DNA of 64,000 nt from Methylobacterium sp. (lineage in GTDB: Bacteria; Pseudomonadota; Alphaproteobacteria; Rhizobiales; Beijerinckiaceae). The stretch spans positions 620,001 through 684,000 of the forward strand of contig JADCBP010000005.1 in assembly GCA_020253445.1 (NCBI GenBank). The letters run 5' to 3'. The position numbers were made by a program, and so were the translations under genes. How positions within the stretch are numbered: the first letter of the stretch is position 1; every line of letters begins with the position of its first letter. The notes beneath the pieces were generated by a model. It was given only the letters and a program-made list of their open reading frames with translations. It was not told the origin of the DNA and ran no database searches. Shown piece by piece: positions 34,635 through 43,845 of this stretch.

Positions 34635-35609
34635 TTACTGTTTCACACGCTCCTTCAGCAGCGCCACCCAGCGGGTGTTTTCCGAGCGCACGAGTTCCGC
34701 CAGCGCTTCCGGCGAAGCGCCCCTGGCATCCGGCACCACGCCGCCGAGATCCTCGAGTTTCTTCCTGGTGCCGGGATCGGTCACGGCCTTCACCAACGCG
34801 TCGCGGAGCTTGGCGAGCACATCCGGCGGGGTGCCCTTCGGCGCGAAGACCGCGTTCCAGGCCGAGACCTGGAATTCCGGCAGGCCGCCTTCGATGGTGG
34901 TCGGCACATCGGGCAGCGACGGGCTGCGGGCGGGCGTCGCGATGCCATAGGCCCTGATCGTGCCGCCCTTCACCTGCTCGGAGACGCTCACGATCTGATC
35001 GCAGACATAATCGACCTTGCCGGCCACGAGATCGTTGATGGCCGGACCCGTGCCGCGATACGGGATCTCGTTCACATCGACCTTCAGCATGGAATGCAGC
35101 AATACGCAGGTGATATGCGAGACCGAGCCGACGCCGGCATGGGCGGCATTCAGCGTCTTCTGGTTCGCCTGCACGTATTTCATGAATTCCTGCAGGTTAT
35201 TGGCCGGGAAATCCTTGCGCGCCACGATCACGATCGGCGTGCCGGCTGCGAGCCCAATCGGCTCGAAGTCCTTTTGCGGGTCATAGCCCAGGTTCGGGTA
35301 GAGGCCCGCGGCCGCGCCATGCGTGCCCATATGGCCCATGGCAATGGTATAGCCGTCGGGCGTGGATTTTGCCGCGCGGGTGATGCCGGTGGTGCCGCCG
35401 GCGCCGGCAACGTTCTCGATCACGATGGTCTGGCCCAGCGTGCGGGACATATGTTCGCCCACGATGCGGGCGATGGTATCCGTCGGGCCACCGGCCGCGA
35501 AGGGAACGATCATGGTGATCGGCTTGTTGGGGAAGGCCTGCGCAGCCGCGCTGGCAATACCCAGCAGCAGCGCCGAACCGGCCATGAATAGGCGACGAGT
35601 AAACGACAT
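34635..35609 (-). CDS. tctC: tripartite tricarboxylate transporter substrate-binding protein (TctC/Bug)
   Basis: Periplasmic receptor of 324 residues for a carboxylate such as citrate. A signal sequence (SFTRRLFMAGSALLLGIASA, cut after AQA) is followed by the family's FPNKPITMIVPFAAGGPTDTIAR and the AGAGGTTG loop that binds a carboxylate via water. I chose the ATG at 35609 because GGGAGAAAC lies upstream and the signal peptide begins there. It is transcribed after tctA but separated from it by a terminator, so it is its own unit. Confidence 0.94.
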   Translation of the reverse strand: MSFTRRLFMAGSALLLGIASAAAQAFPNKPITMIVPFAAGGPTDTIARIVGEHMSRTLGQTIVIENVAGAGGTTGITRAAKSTPDGYTIAMGHMGTHGAAAGLYPNLGYDPQKDFEPIGLAAGTPIVIVARKDFPANNLQEFMKYVQANQKTLNAAHAGVGSVSHITCVLLHSMLKVDVNEIPYRGTGPAINDLVAGKVDYVCDQIVSVSEQVKGGTIRAYGIATPARSPSLPDVPTTIEGGLPEFQVSAWNAVFAPKGTPPDVLAKLRDALVKAVTDPGTRKKLEDLGGVVPDARGASPEALAELVRSENTRWVALLKERVKQ

Positions 35610-35720
35610 CAGTTTCTCCCTCGTTTTTGTGTCGTGATCTTTCTTCCCCTTGAACGGTAGCGCGAAGCGCGGTTCCGGCAAGTCCGTGGAATCCACATCC
35701 GGCTCTCGCCGGCGGGGCGC

Positions 35721-35754
35721 AAAAAACCGAAAGGGCGGGAAAGACCCGCCCTTT
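35721..35754 (-). terminator. rho-independent terminator after tctA
   Basis: Read on the - strand: a perfect 10-bp stem AAAGGGCGGG / CCCGCCCTTT, 5-nt loop, then CGG and TTTTTT. It begins 6 bp after the tctA stop and divides tctBA from tctC, presumably letting the receptor gene be expressed at a different level. Confidence 0.9.
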
Positions 35755-35759
35755 CCAGA

Positions 35760-37271
35760 TCAATCCTCGACGAAGACCTCATCGCGCTTTCTTCGCAGGG
35801 CCGGTGTGATGGCCAGCGCCAGCAACGCCACGGAGACCACGATCAGCACGGTCGAGATCGGATGGCGCGAGAAATCCACGAAGGTCCATGGATCGCCACG
35901 CGAGAGCAGCATTGCCTGGCGCAGCTTCTCTTCCATGATCTTGCCGAGCACGAAGGCCACGAGCATGGGCGCCGGCTCGAAGCCCAGCTTGATCAGCAGG
36001 TAGCCCATCAGCCCGAAAAAGGCTGTGAGCACCACATCGAAGGGCTGGTTGTTGATCGAATAGACGCCGATCGCGCAGAAGAACAGGATGGCCGGGAAGA
36101 GCATGCGGTAGGGCACGCGCAACAGGCGCACCCACAGGCCCACCAGCGGCAGGTTGATGATGACAAGCATCAGGTTGCCGATCCACATCGAGGCGATCAG
36201 GCCCCAGAAGAGATCGGGCTGCTTCGTCATGATCTGCGGACCGGGCACGATGCCGTGGATGGTCATCGCGCCGACCATCACGGCCATCACGGCATTCGGC
36301 GGAATGCCGAGCGTGAGGAGCGGGATGAACGAGGTCTGCGCAGCGGCATTATTGGCCGATTCCGGCCCCGCGACACCGGCAATGGCTCCCTTCCCAAATT
36401 CCTGAGGCTTCTTCGAGAGCTTCTTCTCGAGCGTATAGGCACCGAAGGCCGCCAGAACCGCGCCGCCGCCCGGCAGGATGCCCAGGATCGAACCGAGCAG
36501 CGTGCCGCGTGCCATGGCAGGCGCGGCTTCCGCCATGTCCGCTTTTGTCGGCATCAGGTTCGTCACCTTCTGCTGCACGAGATCGCGGCTCTCCTGATTC
36601 TCGAGGTTGCGGAGAATCTCGGCAAAGCCGAACATGCCCATCGCGAGCGTCACGAACTCGATGCCATCCGCCAGCGGCAGGAAGCCGAAGGTCATGCGCT
36701 GCTCGCCCGTCTCGAGATCGGTGCCGATGGTCGAGAGCAGGAGGCCGAGAAAGATCATCGCGATCGCCTTGAGCACCGAGCCCGAGGCCAGCACGATGGC
36801 GCAGACAAGGCCGAGCACCATCAGCGAGAAATAATCCGCCGGGCCGAAAGCCTGCGCCACGGCGGTCAGCGGCTTGCCCAGAGCCGCCACGAGAATCGTG
36901 CCGAAGGTGCCGGCGATGAACGAACCGATGGCCGCGATGGCGAGCGCCGCGCCGGCCCGGCCCTTCTTCGCCATCTGGTGGCCGTCGATCGCGGTCACGA
37001 CCGATGAGCTTTCCCCTGGCAGGTTTACGAGGATGGCCGTGGTGGAGCCGCCATATTGCGCACCATAATAGATGCCGGCGAGCATGATGAGCGCGCCGGT
37101 GGGGTCGAGCTTGTAGGTGATCGGCAACAGCATCGCGATGGTCGCGATCGGACCGATGCCGGGGAGAACGCCGATCAGCGTGCCGACCAGCGCGCCGATC
37201 AGGCAGAGCAGGATGTTCGTGGGCGTGACGGCAACGGCAAAACCGTGGCCAAGGTTGGCAAGAAGTTCCAT
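35760..37271 (-). CDS. tctA: tripartite tricarboxylate transporter large permease (TctA)
   Basis: Twelve-helix membrane subunit, 503 residues, that moves the carboxylate with a cation gradient. Family motifs are GTLIGVLPGIGP near residue 30, YYGAQYGGSTTAILVNLPGE near 66-85, and a second half with LLGSILGILPGGGA, PESANNAAAQTSFIPLLTLGIP. The ATG at 37271 gives the usual MELLANLGHGF start; a GTG two codons earlier would overlap the tctB stop by 4 bp. It is coupled to tctB. Confidence 0.95.
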   Translation of the reverse strand: MELLANLGHGFAVAVTPTNILLCLIGALVGTLIGVLPGIGPIATIAMLLPITYKLDPTGALIMLAGIYYGAQYGGSTTAILVNLPGESSSVVTAIDGHQMAKKGRAGAALAIAAIGSFIAGTFGTILVAALGKPLTAVAQAFGPADYFSLMVLGLVCAIVLASGSVLKAIAMIFLGLLLSTIGTDLETGEQRMTFGFLPLADGIEFVTLAMGMFGFAEILRNLENQESRDLVQQKVTNLMPTKADMAEAAPAMARGTLLGSILGILPGGGAVLAAFGAYTLEKKLSKKPQEFGKGAIAGVAGPESANNAAAQTSFIPLLTLGIPPNAVMAVMVGAMTIHGIVPGPQIMTKQPDLFWGLIASMWIGNLMLVIINLPLVGLWVRLLRVPYRMLFPAILFFCAIGVYSINNQPFDVVLTAFFGLMGYLLIKLGFEPAPMLVAFVLGKIMEEKLRQAMLLSRGDPWTFVDFSRHPISTVLIVVSVALLALAITPALRRKRDEVFVED

Positions 37272-37273
37272 CG

Positions 37274-37858
37274 TCACTTGCCCTTCCTGCCCTGCACGAC
37301 ACGCCGCGCGACATAAATCAGGGCGGCCAGAACCACGCCCCCCGCGATGGCCTGGACGATGATCGCCGTGGGCTTGCCGGGCGTCATGTCAAGGAAAGGC
37401 GGCCAGAGCGGGATCGGCTGGCCCAGGACCGTGGGGAAGAGCAGGCCGCAGAACGCCGTCATTCCCACACCGAAATAGAGCGATTCCACCGCCCGGAACT
37501 GCTTGTCGGCCAGAGAGGCCAGCACCACCATCGGCACGCCGATGAGCGCGAGCCCGACAACCCGGATGCCGACCGCAAAAACCAGCACCGAGCCAAGAAT
37601 GGTGGCGAGGCCACGCCAGTTCAGGCTGCCGATCGAGGGGCCTTCCCTGAAGATGCCCGCGATCATGATCCAGGCACCCAGTGCCATCAGCCCATAGGCG
37701 AAGAGGCGCGGTGCCGTTCCCGAGGCGAAGCCGACCCGGCCGGAGGCGGGCAGATGGTTGACGAGATACAGGGCCAAAGCCGCGATCGCGACAAGAAATA
37801 CCCCTCCCAGGATGTCCTGCATCGATCGGGCGCTCCCGCCCGGCGGTTTCGCAATCAT
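37274..37858 (-). CDS. tctB: tripartite tricarboxylate transporter small permease (TctB)
   Basis: A 194-residue membrane protein with four predicted helices, the small subunit of the TctABC importer. After an N-terminal extension the DILGGVFLVAIAALALYLV helix and the GFASGTAPRLFAYGLMALGAW segment are typical. GGGGG precedes the ATG. A later in-frame ATG at codon 13 is also possible. First gene of the tctBA transcript; its promoter must lie in the AT-rich region before it. Confidence 0.92.
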   Translation of the reverse strand: MIAKPPGGSARSMQDILGGVFLVAIAALALYLVNHLPASGRVGFASGTAPRLFAYGLMALGAWIMIAGIFREGPSIGSLNWRGLATILGSVLVFAVGIRVVGLALIGVPMVVLASLADKQFRAVESLYFGVGMTAFCGLLFPTVLGQPIPLWPPFLDMTPGKPTAIIVQAIAGGVVLAALIYVARRVVQGRKGK

Positions 37859-38310
37859 GCGCTGCCCCCTATATCGTTCCCCGCAATGCCAAACCGGCTC
37901 GCGGCGCTCCCGTTGTTTTCTGGCCGCCAGCAGCTTTGCTTCAGAGTGTAAAGTTCACGATTTGCAGCGAATTGCAAGCACTCAATCCGCCACAGGAAAA
38001 TGTATATTAGAGCATTAGAAAGCAATTCAAAAAGACAAATAACAGAAAAAATGGACGTTTTTCAAAAAATAGAGAGAACATATAATGCCTATCCACCCGA
38101 AAAAAGGTAGAATTAAACTGGCAATTCATTGAATTATTACTTGTAATAATCAGAATATAGGCAGGATATCAGGCAATAATTCATGAAAGATGTGGGCGTG
38201 GCGGAGCGGATTTGGCCGCGTTTCTCTCAGGTGTCCTGCCGTTCGATTTGCGCCGGACCTGCGCCTGCGTTACAGCCGTTCCGCATCCATTCCCATCGGA
38301 AATCCACATC
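37859..38310. other. AT-rich intergenic island between tctB and the TSUP exporter
   Basis: 452 bp between divergent genes. The part from about 37,980 to 38,190 is strikingly AT-rich in an otherwise GC-rich window. It contains runs of A, two perfect palindromes (38123-38135, 38133-38150) and a 19-codon frame at 38051-38110 with A/T-rich codons. No full gene is readable. It should contain promoters for both neighbours; it may be a remnant of transferred DNA. Confidence 0.75.
38123..38150. repeat. two overlapping AT-rich palindromes
   Basis: AATTCA-T-TGAATT (38123-38135) and ATTATTA-CTTG-TAATAAT (38133-38150) are both perfect. Shape and AT content suit a regulator operator upstream of the TSUP gene at 38311; no partner regulator gene is adjacent. 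Confidence 0.6.
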
Positions 38311-39141
38311 ATGCTCGGAATCCCCCTCGGCGACCTCGTTCCGCTGGTCCTCGCGCTGCTCGCCGCAGGTGTCGTGACAGGGCTTCTCGCCGGCATGTTC
38401 GGGGTGGGCGGCGGCGCGGTCATCGTGCCCGTGCTCTACCAGATTTTCGGCTTTCTCGGGGTGCCGGAAGATGTGCGGATGCATCTCTGTGTCGGCACTT
38501 CGCTGGCCATCATCATCCCGACATCCGTGCAATCCTACCGGGCGCATCGCGCGAAGGGGAAGGTGCTGGAGGATGTGCTGAAGGTCTGGGCCGTTCCGGT
38601 GGCGCTCTCGGTGCTGGCGGGAGGGGCGATTGCCGCTTTTGCGCCACCCCTGGTCCTGAAACTCGTCTTCGTGCTGGTCGCCGCCTCGAATGCGACGAAG
38701 CTGCTCGCGGGCCGGGATGACTGGCGCATCGCGCCGGAACTGCCGGGGAAGGTCGGCATGCGGGCCTATGGCGTGCTGATCGGTCTTGCCTCGTCTCTCA
38801 TGGGCATCGGCGGCGGAGCCATTTCGAACATGATCCTCACGTTGCATGGAAAGGCGATCCACAATGCCGTGGCGACCTCTTCCGGCCTCGGCGTGCTGAT
38901 CTCCATTCCCGGGGCGATCAGCTACATTCTCGCAGGCTGGTCGAAGATGCCGGTGCTGCCGCCGCTTTCGGTGGGTTATGTTTCCATTCTCGGATTCGCG
39001 CTCATCGCGCCGGTTTCGGCCTATTTCGCGCCCTTCGGCGCGCGCCTGGCGCACCGGATGCAGAAGCGCACGCTGGAAGTGGCGTTCGGCCTGTTCCTCG
39101 TGGTGGTGTCGGCCCGGTTCATCTGGGGCATTTTCTTCTAG
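38311..39141 (+). CDS. TSUP family (TauE/SafE) membrane exporter
   Basis: A 276-residue protein with about eight transmembrane helices. Both family repeats are visible: LLAGMFGVGGGAVIVPVLY near residues 25-43 and GLASSLMGIGGGAISNMIL near 158-176. The family exports or imports sulfur compounds such as sulfite, sulfoacetate or thiosulfate; the substrate here is unknown. I chose the ATG at 38311 because the first helix follows; the frame is open upstream to 38212. The AT-rich palindromes lie 160-190 bp upstream. Confidence 0.9.
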   Translation: MLGIPLGDLVPLVLALLAAGVVTGLLAGMFGVGGGAVIVPVLYQIFGFLGVPEDVRMHLCVGTSLAIIIPTSVQSYRAHRAKGKVLEDVLKVWAVPVALSVLAGGAIAAFAPPLVLKLVFVLVAASNATKLLAGRDDWRIAPELPGKVGMRAYGVLIGLASSLMGIGGGAISNMILTLHGKAIHNAVATSSGLGVLISIPGAISYILAGWSKMPVLPPLSVGYVSILGFALIAPVSAYFAPFGARLAHRMQKRTLEVAFGLFLVVVSARFIWGIFF

Positions 39142-39189
39142 CCAGCGGCGCATGCCCGGCTATCCTCTCGCAGGAAGCGGGGAGAAGCC

Positions 39190-40485
39190 ATGGTCGCGGC
39201 GGATACCATCAGCCGTCTTTTCGCGCGGATCGATGCCTCGCGCGCGGCCCTTGTGAGCCTCACGCAGGATCTGCTTCGTTTTCCCACCATCAACCCGCCG
39301 GGCGCGGATTATCGCGCGATCTGCGCCTATCTCGGGGAGTGGCTGGAAGCGCGGGGCGGCGCGGTGCGCCATATCCGGGCGCTGGGGGAGCCGGATGACA
39401 GCGAAGCCTTCCCGCGCTGGAACGTGATCGGCCGCTTCGAAGGCGCGGAGGCCGGTCCTTGCGTGCATTTCAACGGTCATATCGATGTCGTCGAGGTTGG
39501 CCTGGGCTGGACCGTCCCGCCCTTCGAGGGCGTGGTGAAGGATGGCCGCGTCTATGGCCGCGGCGCCTGTGACATGAAGGGCGGCATCGCCGCGAGCCTC
39601 ATCGCGATCGATGCATTGCTCGCCTGCGGGCTTCTCACCCGCGGCGCGCTCGAATTCTCCGGCACGGCGGACGAGGAATCCGGCGGTTTCGGAGGCGCGG
39701 GCTATCTTGCGCGGCAGGGTTTTTTTGATCGCTCGCGCGTTGATCACGTGATCATCCCCGAGCCGCTGAACCCGGATCGAATCTGCCTCGGCCATCGCGG
39801 CGTGTGGTGGGCGGAGGTGGAGATCACCGGCGCCATCGGGCATGGCGCGATGCCCTTCCTCGGTGTCAACGCGATCGCCGGGATGGGCGACCTGCTGGCG
39901 CTGATCGAGAAGGACCTGATGCCCCGTCTGGGCAATCGGGTCACGGCCATGCCCTGCATGCCGGAGGGCGCGCGACGCGCGACGCTGAATTTCAACTCGA
40001 TCCATGGCGGCCAGCCCGAGCCCGGCGATGGCCGCCCCGCCCCTGTCGTGGCGGATCGCTGCCGTCTGGTGCTCGACCGGCGCTACCTCGTCGAGGAGGA
40101 TTTCGCCGCCGTCAAGGGCGAGATCGTCGAACTGCTCGGGCGCGTGAAGGCCGCGCGCGCCGGGATCGACTATTCGATCCGCGAGATCATGAGTTTCGAG
40201 CCGACGATGACCGCACCCGATGCGCCGCTCGTGCAGAGCCTGGAGCACTGGATCGAGAAGCTCTTCGACCGGCCGGCGAGCCTCGTCGCCTCGCCCGGAA
40301 CCTACGACCAGAAGCACATCACCCGGCACGGTTCGGTGCAGGCATGCGTGGCCTATGGGCCGGGAATCCTCGATCTCGCCCACCAGCCGGATGAATGGAT
40401 CGGAATTGATGATATGCTCGCTTCCGCCAAGGTCATGGCGGCCGCCGCGCTCACGCTGTTGCACGAGCGCACGGAGAATGCATAA
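39190..40485 (+). CDS. M20 family metallopeptidase (ArgE/DapE-like)
   Basis: A 431-residue dizinc hydrolase that cleaves amide bonds of N-acyl amino acids or small peptides. Zinc ligands and catalytic residues are visible: His97 and Asp99 in HFNGHIDV, Asp128 in GRGACDMKGG, and Glu162/Glu163 in GTADEESGG; the C-terminal zinc His is probably in TYDQKHITRHG. The gene lies 46 bp before a complete oligopeptide ABC transporter on the same strand, which suggests that it processes the imported peptide or acylated amino acid. Confidence 0.93.
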   Translation: MVAADTISRLFARIDASRAALVSLTQDLLRFPTINPPGADYRAICAYLGEWLEARGGAVRHIRALGEPDDSEAFPRWNVIGRFEGAEAGPCVHFNGHIDVVEVGLGWTVPPFEGVVKDGRVYGRGACDMKGGIAASLIAIDALLACGLLTRGALEFSGTADEESGGFGGAGYLARQGFFDRSRVDHVIIPEPLNPDRICLGHRGVWWAEVEITGAIGHGAMPFLGVNAIAGMGDLLALIEKDLMPRLGNRVTAMPCMPEGARRATLNFNSIHGGQPEPGDGRPAPVVADRCRLVLDRRYLVEEDFAAVKGEIVELLGRVKAARAGIDYSIREIMSFEPTMTAPDAPLVQSLEHWIEKLFDRPASLVASPGTYDQKHITRHGSVQACVAYGPGILDLAHQPDEWIGIDDMLASAKVMAAAALTLLHERTENA

Positions 40486-40531
40486 GTCCGGTTGCGCGAA
40501 AGCGCATCGCATGTCTGGGGAGGATCGTCGC

Positions 40532-42028
40532 ATGCAACATTCATCCTGCCGCCTGGCGCTTTCCCTGAGGCTTGCCGCCCTCGCCCTGCCGCTCGCCCTG
40601 CCCGCCTTGGCGCAGGCACCGAGGGACTCCGTGGTGGTTTGCCAGACCCTGGAACCGCCGATCCTCGATCCCGCCGGTGGTGCGGCAGCAGCCATTCGCG
40701 AAGTCACCTATGACAATGTGTTCGAGACGCTGCTCGCCTTCAACGCCGAGGGGCGCATCGAGCCGCGCCTCGCCGAGAAGATCGAATCAAGCGCCGACGG
40801 CCTGATCCACACCATCACTCTGCGTTCCGGCGTGACCTTCCATGATGGCGCGGCGCTGACGGCGGAGGATGTGAAATTCTCCTTCGAGCGTGCGATGGCG
40901 CCCGATTCCAAGAACAGCCAGAAATGGATTTTCGCACCCATCGACCGCATCGAGGCGCGTGATACCCGCACGGTCATCATCACGCTCAAGAGCTATGTGG
41001 GCGATTTCCTTGATGGACTGGCCTGGGCGGATGCCACGATCTTTTCGGCGAAATCCGCCGACAAGGCCGCCACCGAGCCGGTGGGCACGGGCCCCTACCA
41101 GCTCGTGCGCTGGAACCGGGGCGACCGCCTCGTGCTGAAGCGCAACGAGAATTACTGGGGCAGGAAGCCGGCGATCGCCAATGCCACCTTCCGCTTCATC
41201 TCCGATCCGCAGGCGCAGGTCGCGGCGCTCACGGCCGGCGATTGCGACGCGCATACCAATCTGAGCGCGCCGGAAGCCGTGCCTCAACTGCGCGCCAATC
41301 CGAACCTGCGCGTCAGCATCGGGCGTACCGAGGGCGAGACGATCGTCGCCATGAACAACGGCAAGGCGCCTTTCAACAATCCGAAGGTGCGCGAGGCGAT
41401 CTCCAAGGCCATCGACCGCGCGCAGGTGAATGAAGGGGCGATATCGGGCTTCGGCACGCTGATCGGCACGCATTTCTCGCCGAACCATCCGGCTTATGTC
41501 GATCTCACGGGCGCGGTGAAACATGATCCCGCCGCCGCGAAGAAGCTGCTCGCCGAAGCCGGTTACCCCAACGGCTTCTCTGTCACCCTGCGCCTGCCGC
41601 CGCCGGCTTATGCCCAGCGCGGCGGCGAGATCGTCGCGGCGATGCTCGGGCAGGTGGGGATCAAGGTTTCGATCGAGCCGGTGCAATGGGCCCAGTGGCT
41701 GGAACGCGTTTTTCGCCAGCGTGATTACGATCTCACCATCATTGCCCATGTCGAGCCGCTCGACATCAACATCTATGCGCGGGACGGCTATTATTTCGGC
41801 TATGTCTCCGAGGCTGTGAAGGCTGCCGTGGCGCGCACGAAATCGGCGAAGACCGAGGCGGAGCGGATCGCGGCCTACCAGGAGGCCCAGCGCCTGATCA
41901 CCGCGGACCATGTCAATGTCTATCTCTTCATGCTGCCGAAGATCACGGTCAGCCGCGCCGGCCTCAAGGGCATGTGGAACAACTGGCCGGTGCCCGCCAA
42001 TCCGCTGGCTCAACTGAGCTGGGAGTGA
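40532..42028 (+). CDS. ABC transporter peptide-binding protein (SBP family 5)
   Basis: A 498-residue periplasmic receptor of the DppA/OppA type. A signal sequence (residues 1-~29, LALPALAQA) precedes the mature part. Family motifs are EPRLAEKIESSADGLIHTITLR in parts, FHDGAALTAEDVKFSFER and TGPYQLVRWNRGDRLVLKRNENYWG in parts. The ATG at 40532 has GGGGAGG 8 nt upstream; another in-frame ATG at 40511 lacks one. First gene of the five-gene importer, following the peptidase. Confidence 0.94.
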   Translation: MQHSSCRLALSLRLAALALPLALPALAQAPRDSVVVCQTLEPPILDPAGGAAAAIREVTYDNVFETLLAFNAEGRIEPRLAEKIESSADGLIHTITLRSGVTFHDGAALTAEDVKFSFERAMAPDSKNSQKWIFAPIDRIEARDTRTVIITLKSYVGDFLDGLAWADATIFSAKSADKAATEPVGTGPYQLVRWNRGDRLVLKRNENYWGRKPAIANATFRFISDPQAQVAALTAGDCDAHTNLSAPEAVPQLRANPNLRVSIGRTEGETIVAMNNGKAPFNNPKVREAISKAIDRAQVNEGAISGFGTLIGTHFSPNHPAYVDLTGAVKHDPAAAKKLLAEAGYPNGFSVTLRLPPPAYAQRGGEIVAAMLGQVGIKVSIEPVQWAQWLERVFRQRDYDLTIIAHVEPLDINIYARDGYYFGYVSEAVKAAVARTKSAKTEAERIAAYQEAQRLITADHVNVYLFMLPKITVSRAGLKGMWNNWPVPANPLAQLSWE

Positions 42029-42058
42029 GCGCCTGAGGCGGCCGCGCAGCTTCCTGTC

Positions 42059-43018
42059 ATGTTCGCCTTCCTCGCGCGCCGGCTGGCGACGCTGCTGACC
42101 ACCCTTGCGGTGGCGGCGATCCTGATCTTCGCCGTCACGGAAATCCTGCCGGGCGATCCCGCTGCCGCGATGCTGGGGCTCACGGCCACTCCGGAAACGG
42201 TGGCTGCCTTGCGCGCCGAACTCGGGCTTGATGCCCCGGCATTCGTTCGGTTTTTCGGCTGGATCGCCGGTTTCTTCACGGGCGATCTCGGCATCTCCTA
42301 TGCGTATCGCGTGCCGGTGGCGGGCCTGATCGCCGAGCGCCTGCCAGTCACGCTGCCTCTGGCAATCATGGCGAGCCTCTTCGCTTCCATTCTGGGCATC
42401 ACGCTCGGGGCGCTGGCTGCCAGCCGCGCGAACAGCCTTGTCGATTCCGCGCTGATGGCCGGAGCGCAGGTGGGGCTCGCCATCCCGAATTTCTGGTTCG
42501 GAATCCTCATGGTCCTGCTCTTATCGATCACCCTCGGCTGGTTTCCGGCGGGGGGCTTTCCGGGCTGGGAGACCGGTTTTTTCAAGGGGCTTCAGGCGCT
42601 TTTCCTTCCGGCGATCGCGCTGGCCCTGCCGCAGGGCGCCGTGCTCGCGCGCCTGACGCGAACGGCCGTGCTGGAAGCCCTGGGGGAGGATTTCGTGCGC
42701 ACCGCACGCGCCAAGGGGCTGACACGAGGGCAGACCTTGCGCCGGCATGTGCTGCGCAACGCCATGGTGCCGGTCATCACCATGCTGGCCCTGCAATTCT
42801 CCTTCCTGATCACCGGGACGATCATCATCGAGAATGTCTTCGCGCTGCCCGGCCTCGGGCGGCTGATTTTTCAGTCGGTCGGCGGGCATGACCTCGTGAC
42901 CGTGAAGAGCCTTGTGATGATCTATGTCGGCGCGGTCATTCTCGTGAACGCGCTGGTGGATATCGCCTATGGGCTGATTGATCCGCGCCTGCGCTTCGGG
43001 CGAGGGGTCGGTCGATGA
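42059..43018 (+). CDS. peptide ABC transporter permease (DppB-like)
   Basis: A 319-residue inner-membrane permease with six helices. The N-terminal FLARRLATLLTTLAVAAILIF segment is typical of DppB/OppB proteins, and the EAA loop that meets the ATPase reads EALGEDFVRTARAKGL near residues 205-220. It overlaps the next permease by 4 bp. Confidence 0.94.
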   Translation: MFAFLARRLATLLTTLAVAAILIFAVTEILPGDPAAAMLGLTATPETVAALRAELGLDAPAFVRFFGWIAGFFTGDLGISYAYRVPVAGLIAERLPVTLPLAIMASLFASILGITLGALAASRANSLVDSALMAGAQVGLAIPNFWFGILMVLLLSITLGWFPAGGFPGWETGFFKGLQALFLPAIALALPQGAVLARLTRTAVLEALGEDFVRTARAKGLTRGQTLRRHVLRNAMVPVITMLALQFSFLITGTIIIENVFALPGLGRLIFQSVGGHDLVTVKSLVMIYVGAVILVNALVDIAYGLIDPRLRFGRGVGR

Positions 43019-43842
43019 TCGGCCGGGCTTTGCGCCATCCGAGCTTCGTTTTGGGCCTCGCCATCACGCTGCTGGTGCTGGGCGTCGCCTTCCTCGCGAC
43101 GTTCTGGACTCCCCATGACGCCACCGCGATGCGGATTTCGGCCCGTCTGCGTCCGCCTTCCGCCACGAACTGGCTTGGCACGGATCAGTTCGGCCGGGAT
43201 GTTCTCTCGATGCTGATGATGGGCGCGCGCAACGCCCTGCTCGTGGGCGTGGTCGCGGTGGGAATCGGTCTTTCGATCGGCGTGGCGCTGGGCATGATGG
43301 CCGCGACTCGCGAAGGCAGCCTCGCGGATGAGGCGATCATGCGTCTCTGCGATTTCACCTTCGCTTTTCCGGCCGTGCTGACCGCGATCCTGATCCTCAC
43401 CTTTCTCGGTCCGGGATTGGTGAATGCGATCCTTGCCATCGGCATCTTCAACATCCCGGTTTTCGCCCGCATCGCGCGGGGCGCGTCCCTGCAGGTGATG
43501 GCGCGCGACTATATCCGCGCCGCGCAGGCGGCAGGGCGTTCCACCTTCGGCATCCTGCATCGCCATGTCCTGCCGAACATCAGGGGCATCCTCATCGTGC
43601 AGGCCAGCGTGCAATTCGCGCTGGCGATCCTTGCGGAAGCAGGGCTTTCCTATCTCGGCATCGGCACGCAGCCGCCGAACCCTTCCTGGGGGCGGATGCT
43701 GAATGACAGCCAGACCTTCCTCGCGCAGGCACCCTATCTCGCGATCTTTCCCGGCGCGGCGATCGCGCTGGCCGTGCTCGGCTTCAACCTGCTGGGCGAC
43801 GGATTGCGCGACGTGCTCGATCCGAAATCGAAGGAACGCTGA
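43015..43842 (+). CDS. peptide ABC transporter permease (DppC-like)
   Basis: A 275-residue second permease, six helices. The GTDQFGRDVLSMLMMGARNALLVG segment (in parts, about residues 58-80) is the DppC/OppC hallmark, and the EAA-type loop lies at LQVMARDYIRAAQAAG. The C-terminus, FNLLGDGLRDVLDPK, is also classical. It starts in the stop of the first permease and ends 3 bp before the ATPase. Confidence 0.95.
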   Translation: MIGRALRHPSFVLGLAITLLVLGVAFLATFWTPHDATAMRISARLRPPSATNWLGTDQFGRDVLSMLMMGARNALLVGVVAVGIGLSIGVALGMMAATREGSLADEAIMRLCDFTFAFPAVLTAILILTFLGPGLVNAILAIGIFNIPVFARIARGASLQVMARDYIRAAQAAGRSTFGILHRHVLPNIRGILIVQASVQFALAILAEAGLSYLGIGTQPPNPSWGRMLNDSQTFLAQAPYLAIFPGAAIALAVLGFNLLGDGLRDVLDPKSKER

Positions 43843-43845
43843 ACC

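Noticed and set aside
37859-38200. tRNA gene or attachment site in the AT-rich island
   Set aside because: No cloverleaf or conserved T-loop sequence, and no integrase nearby.
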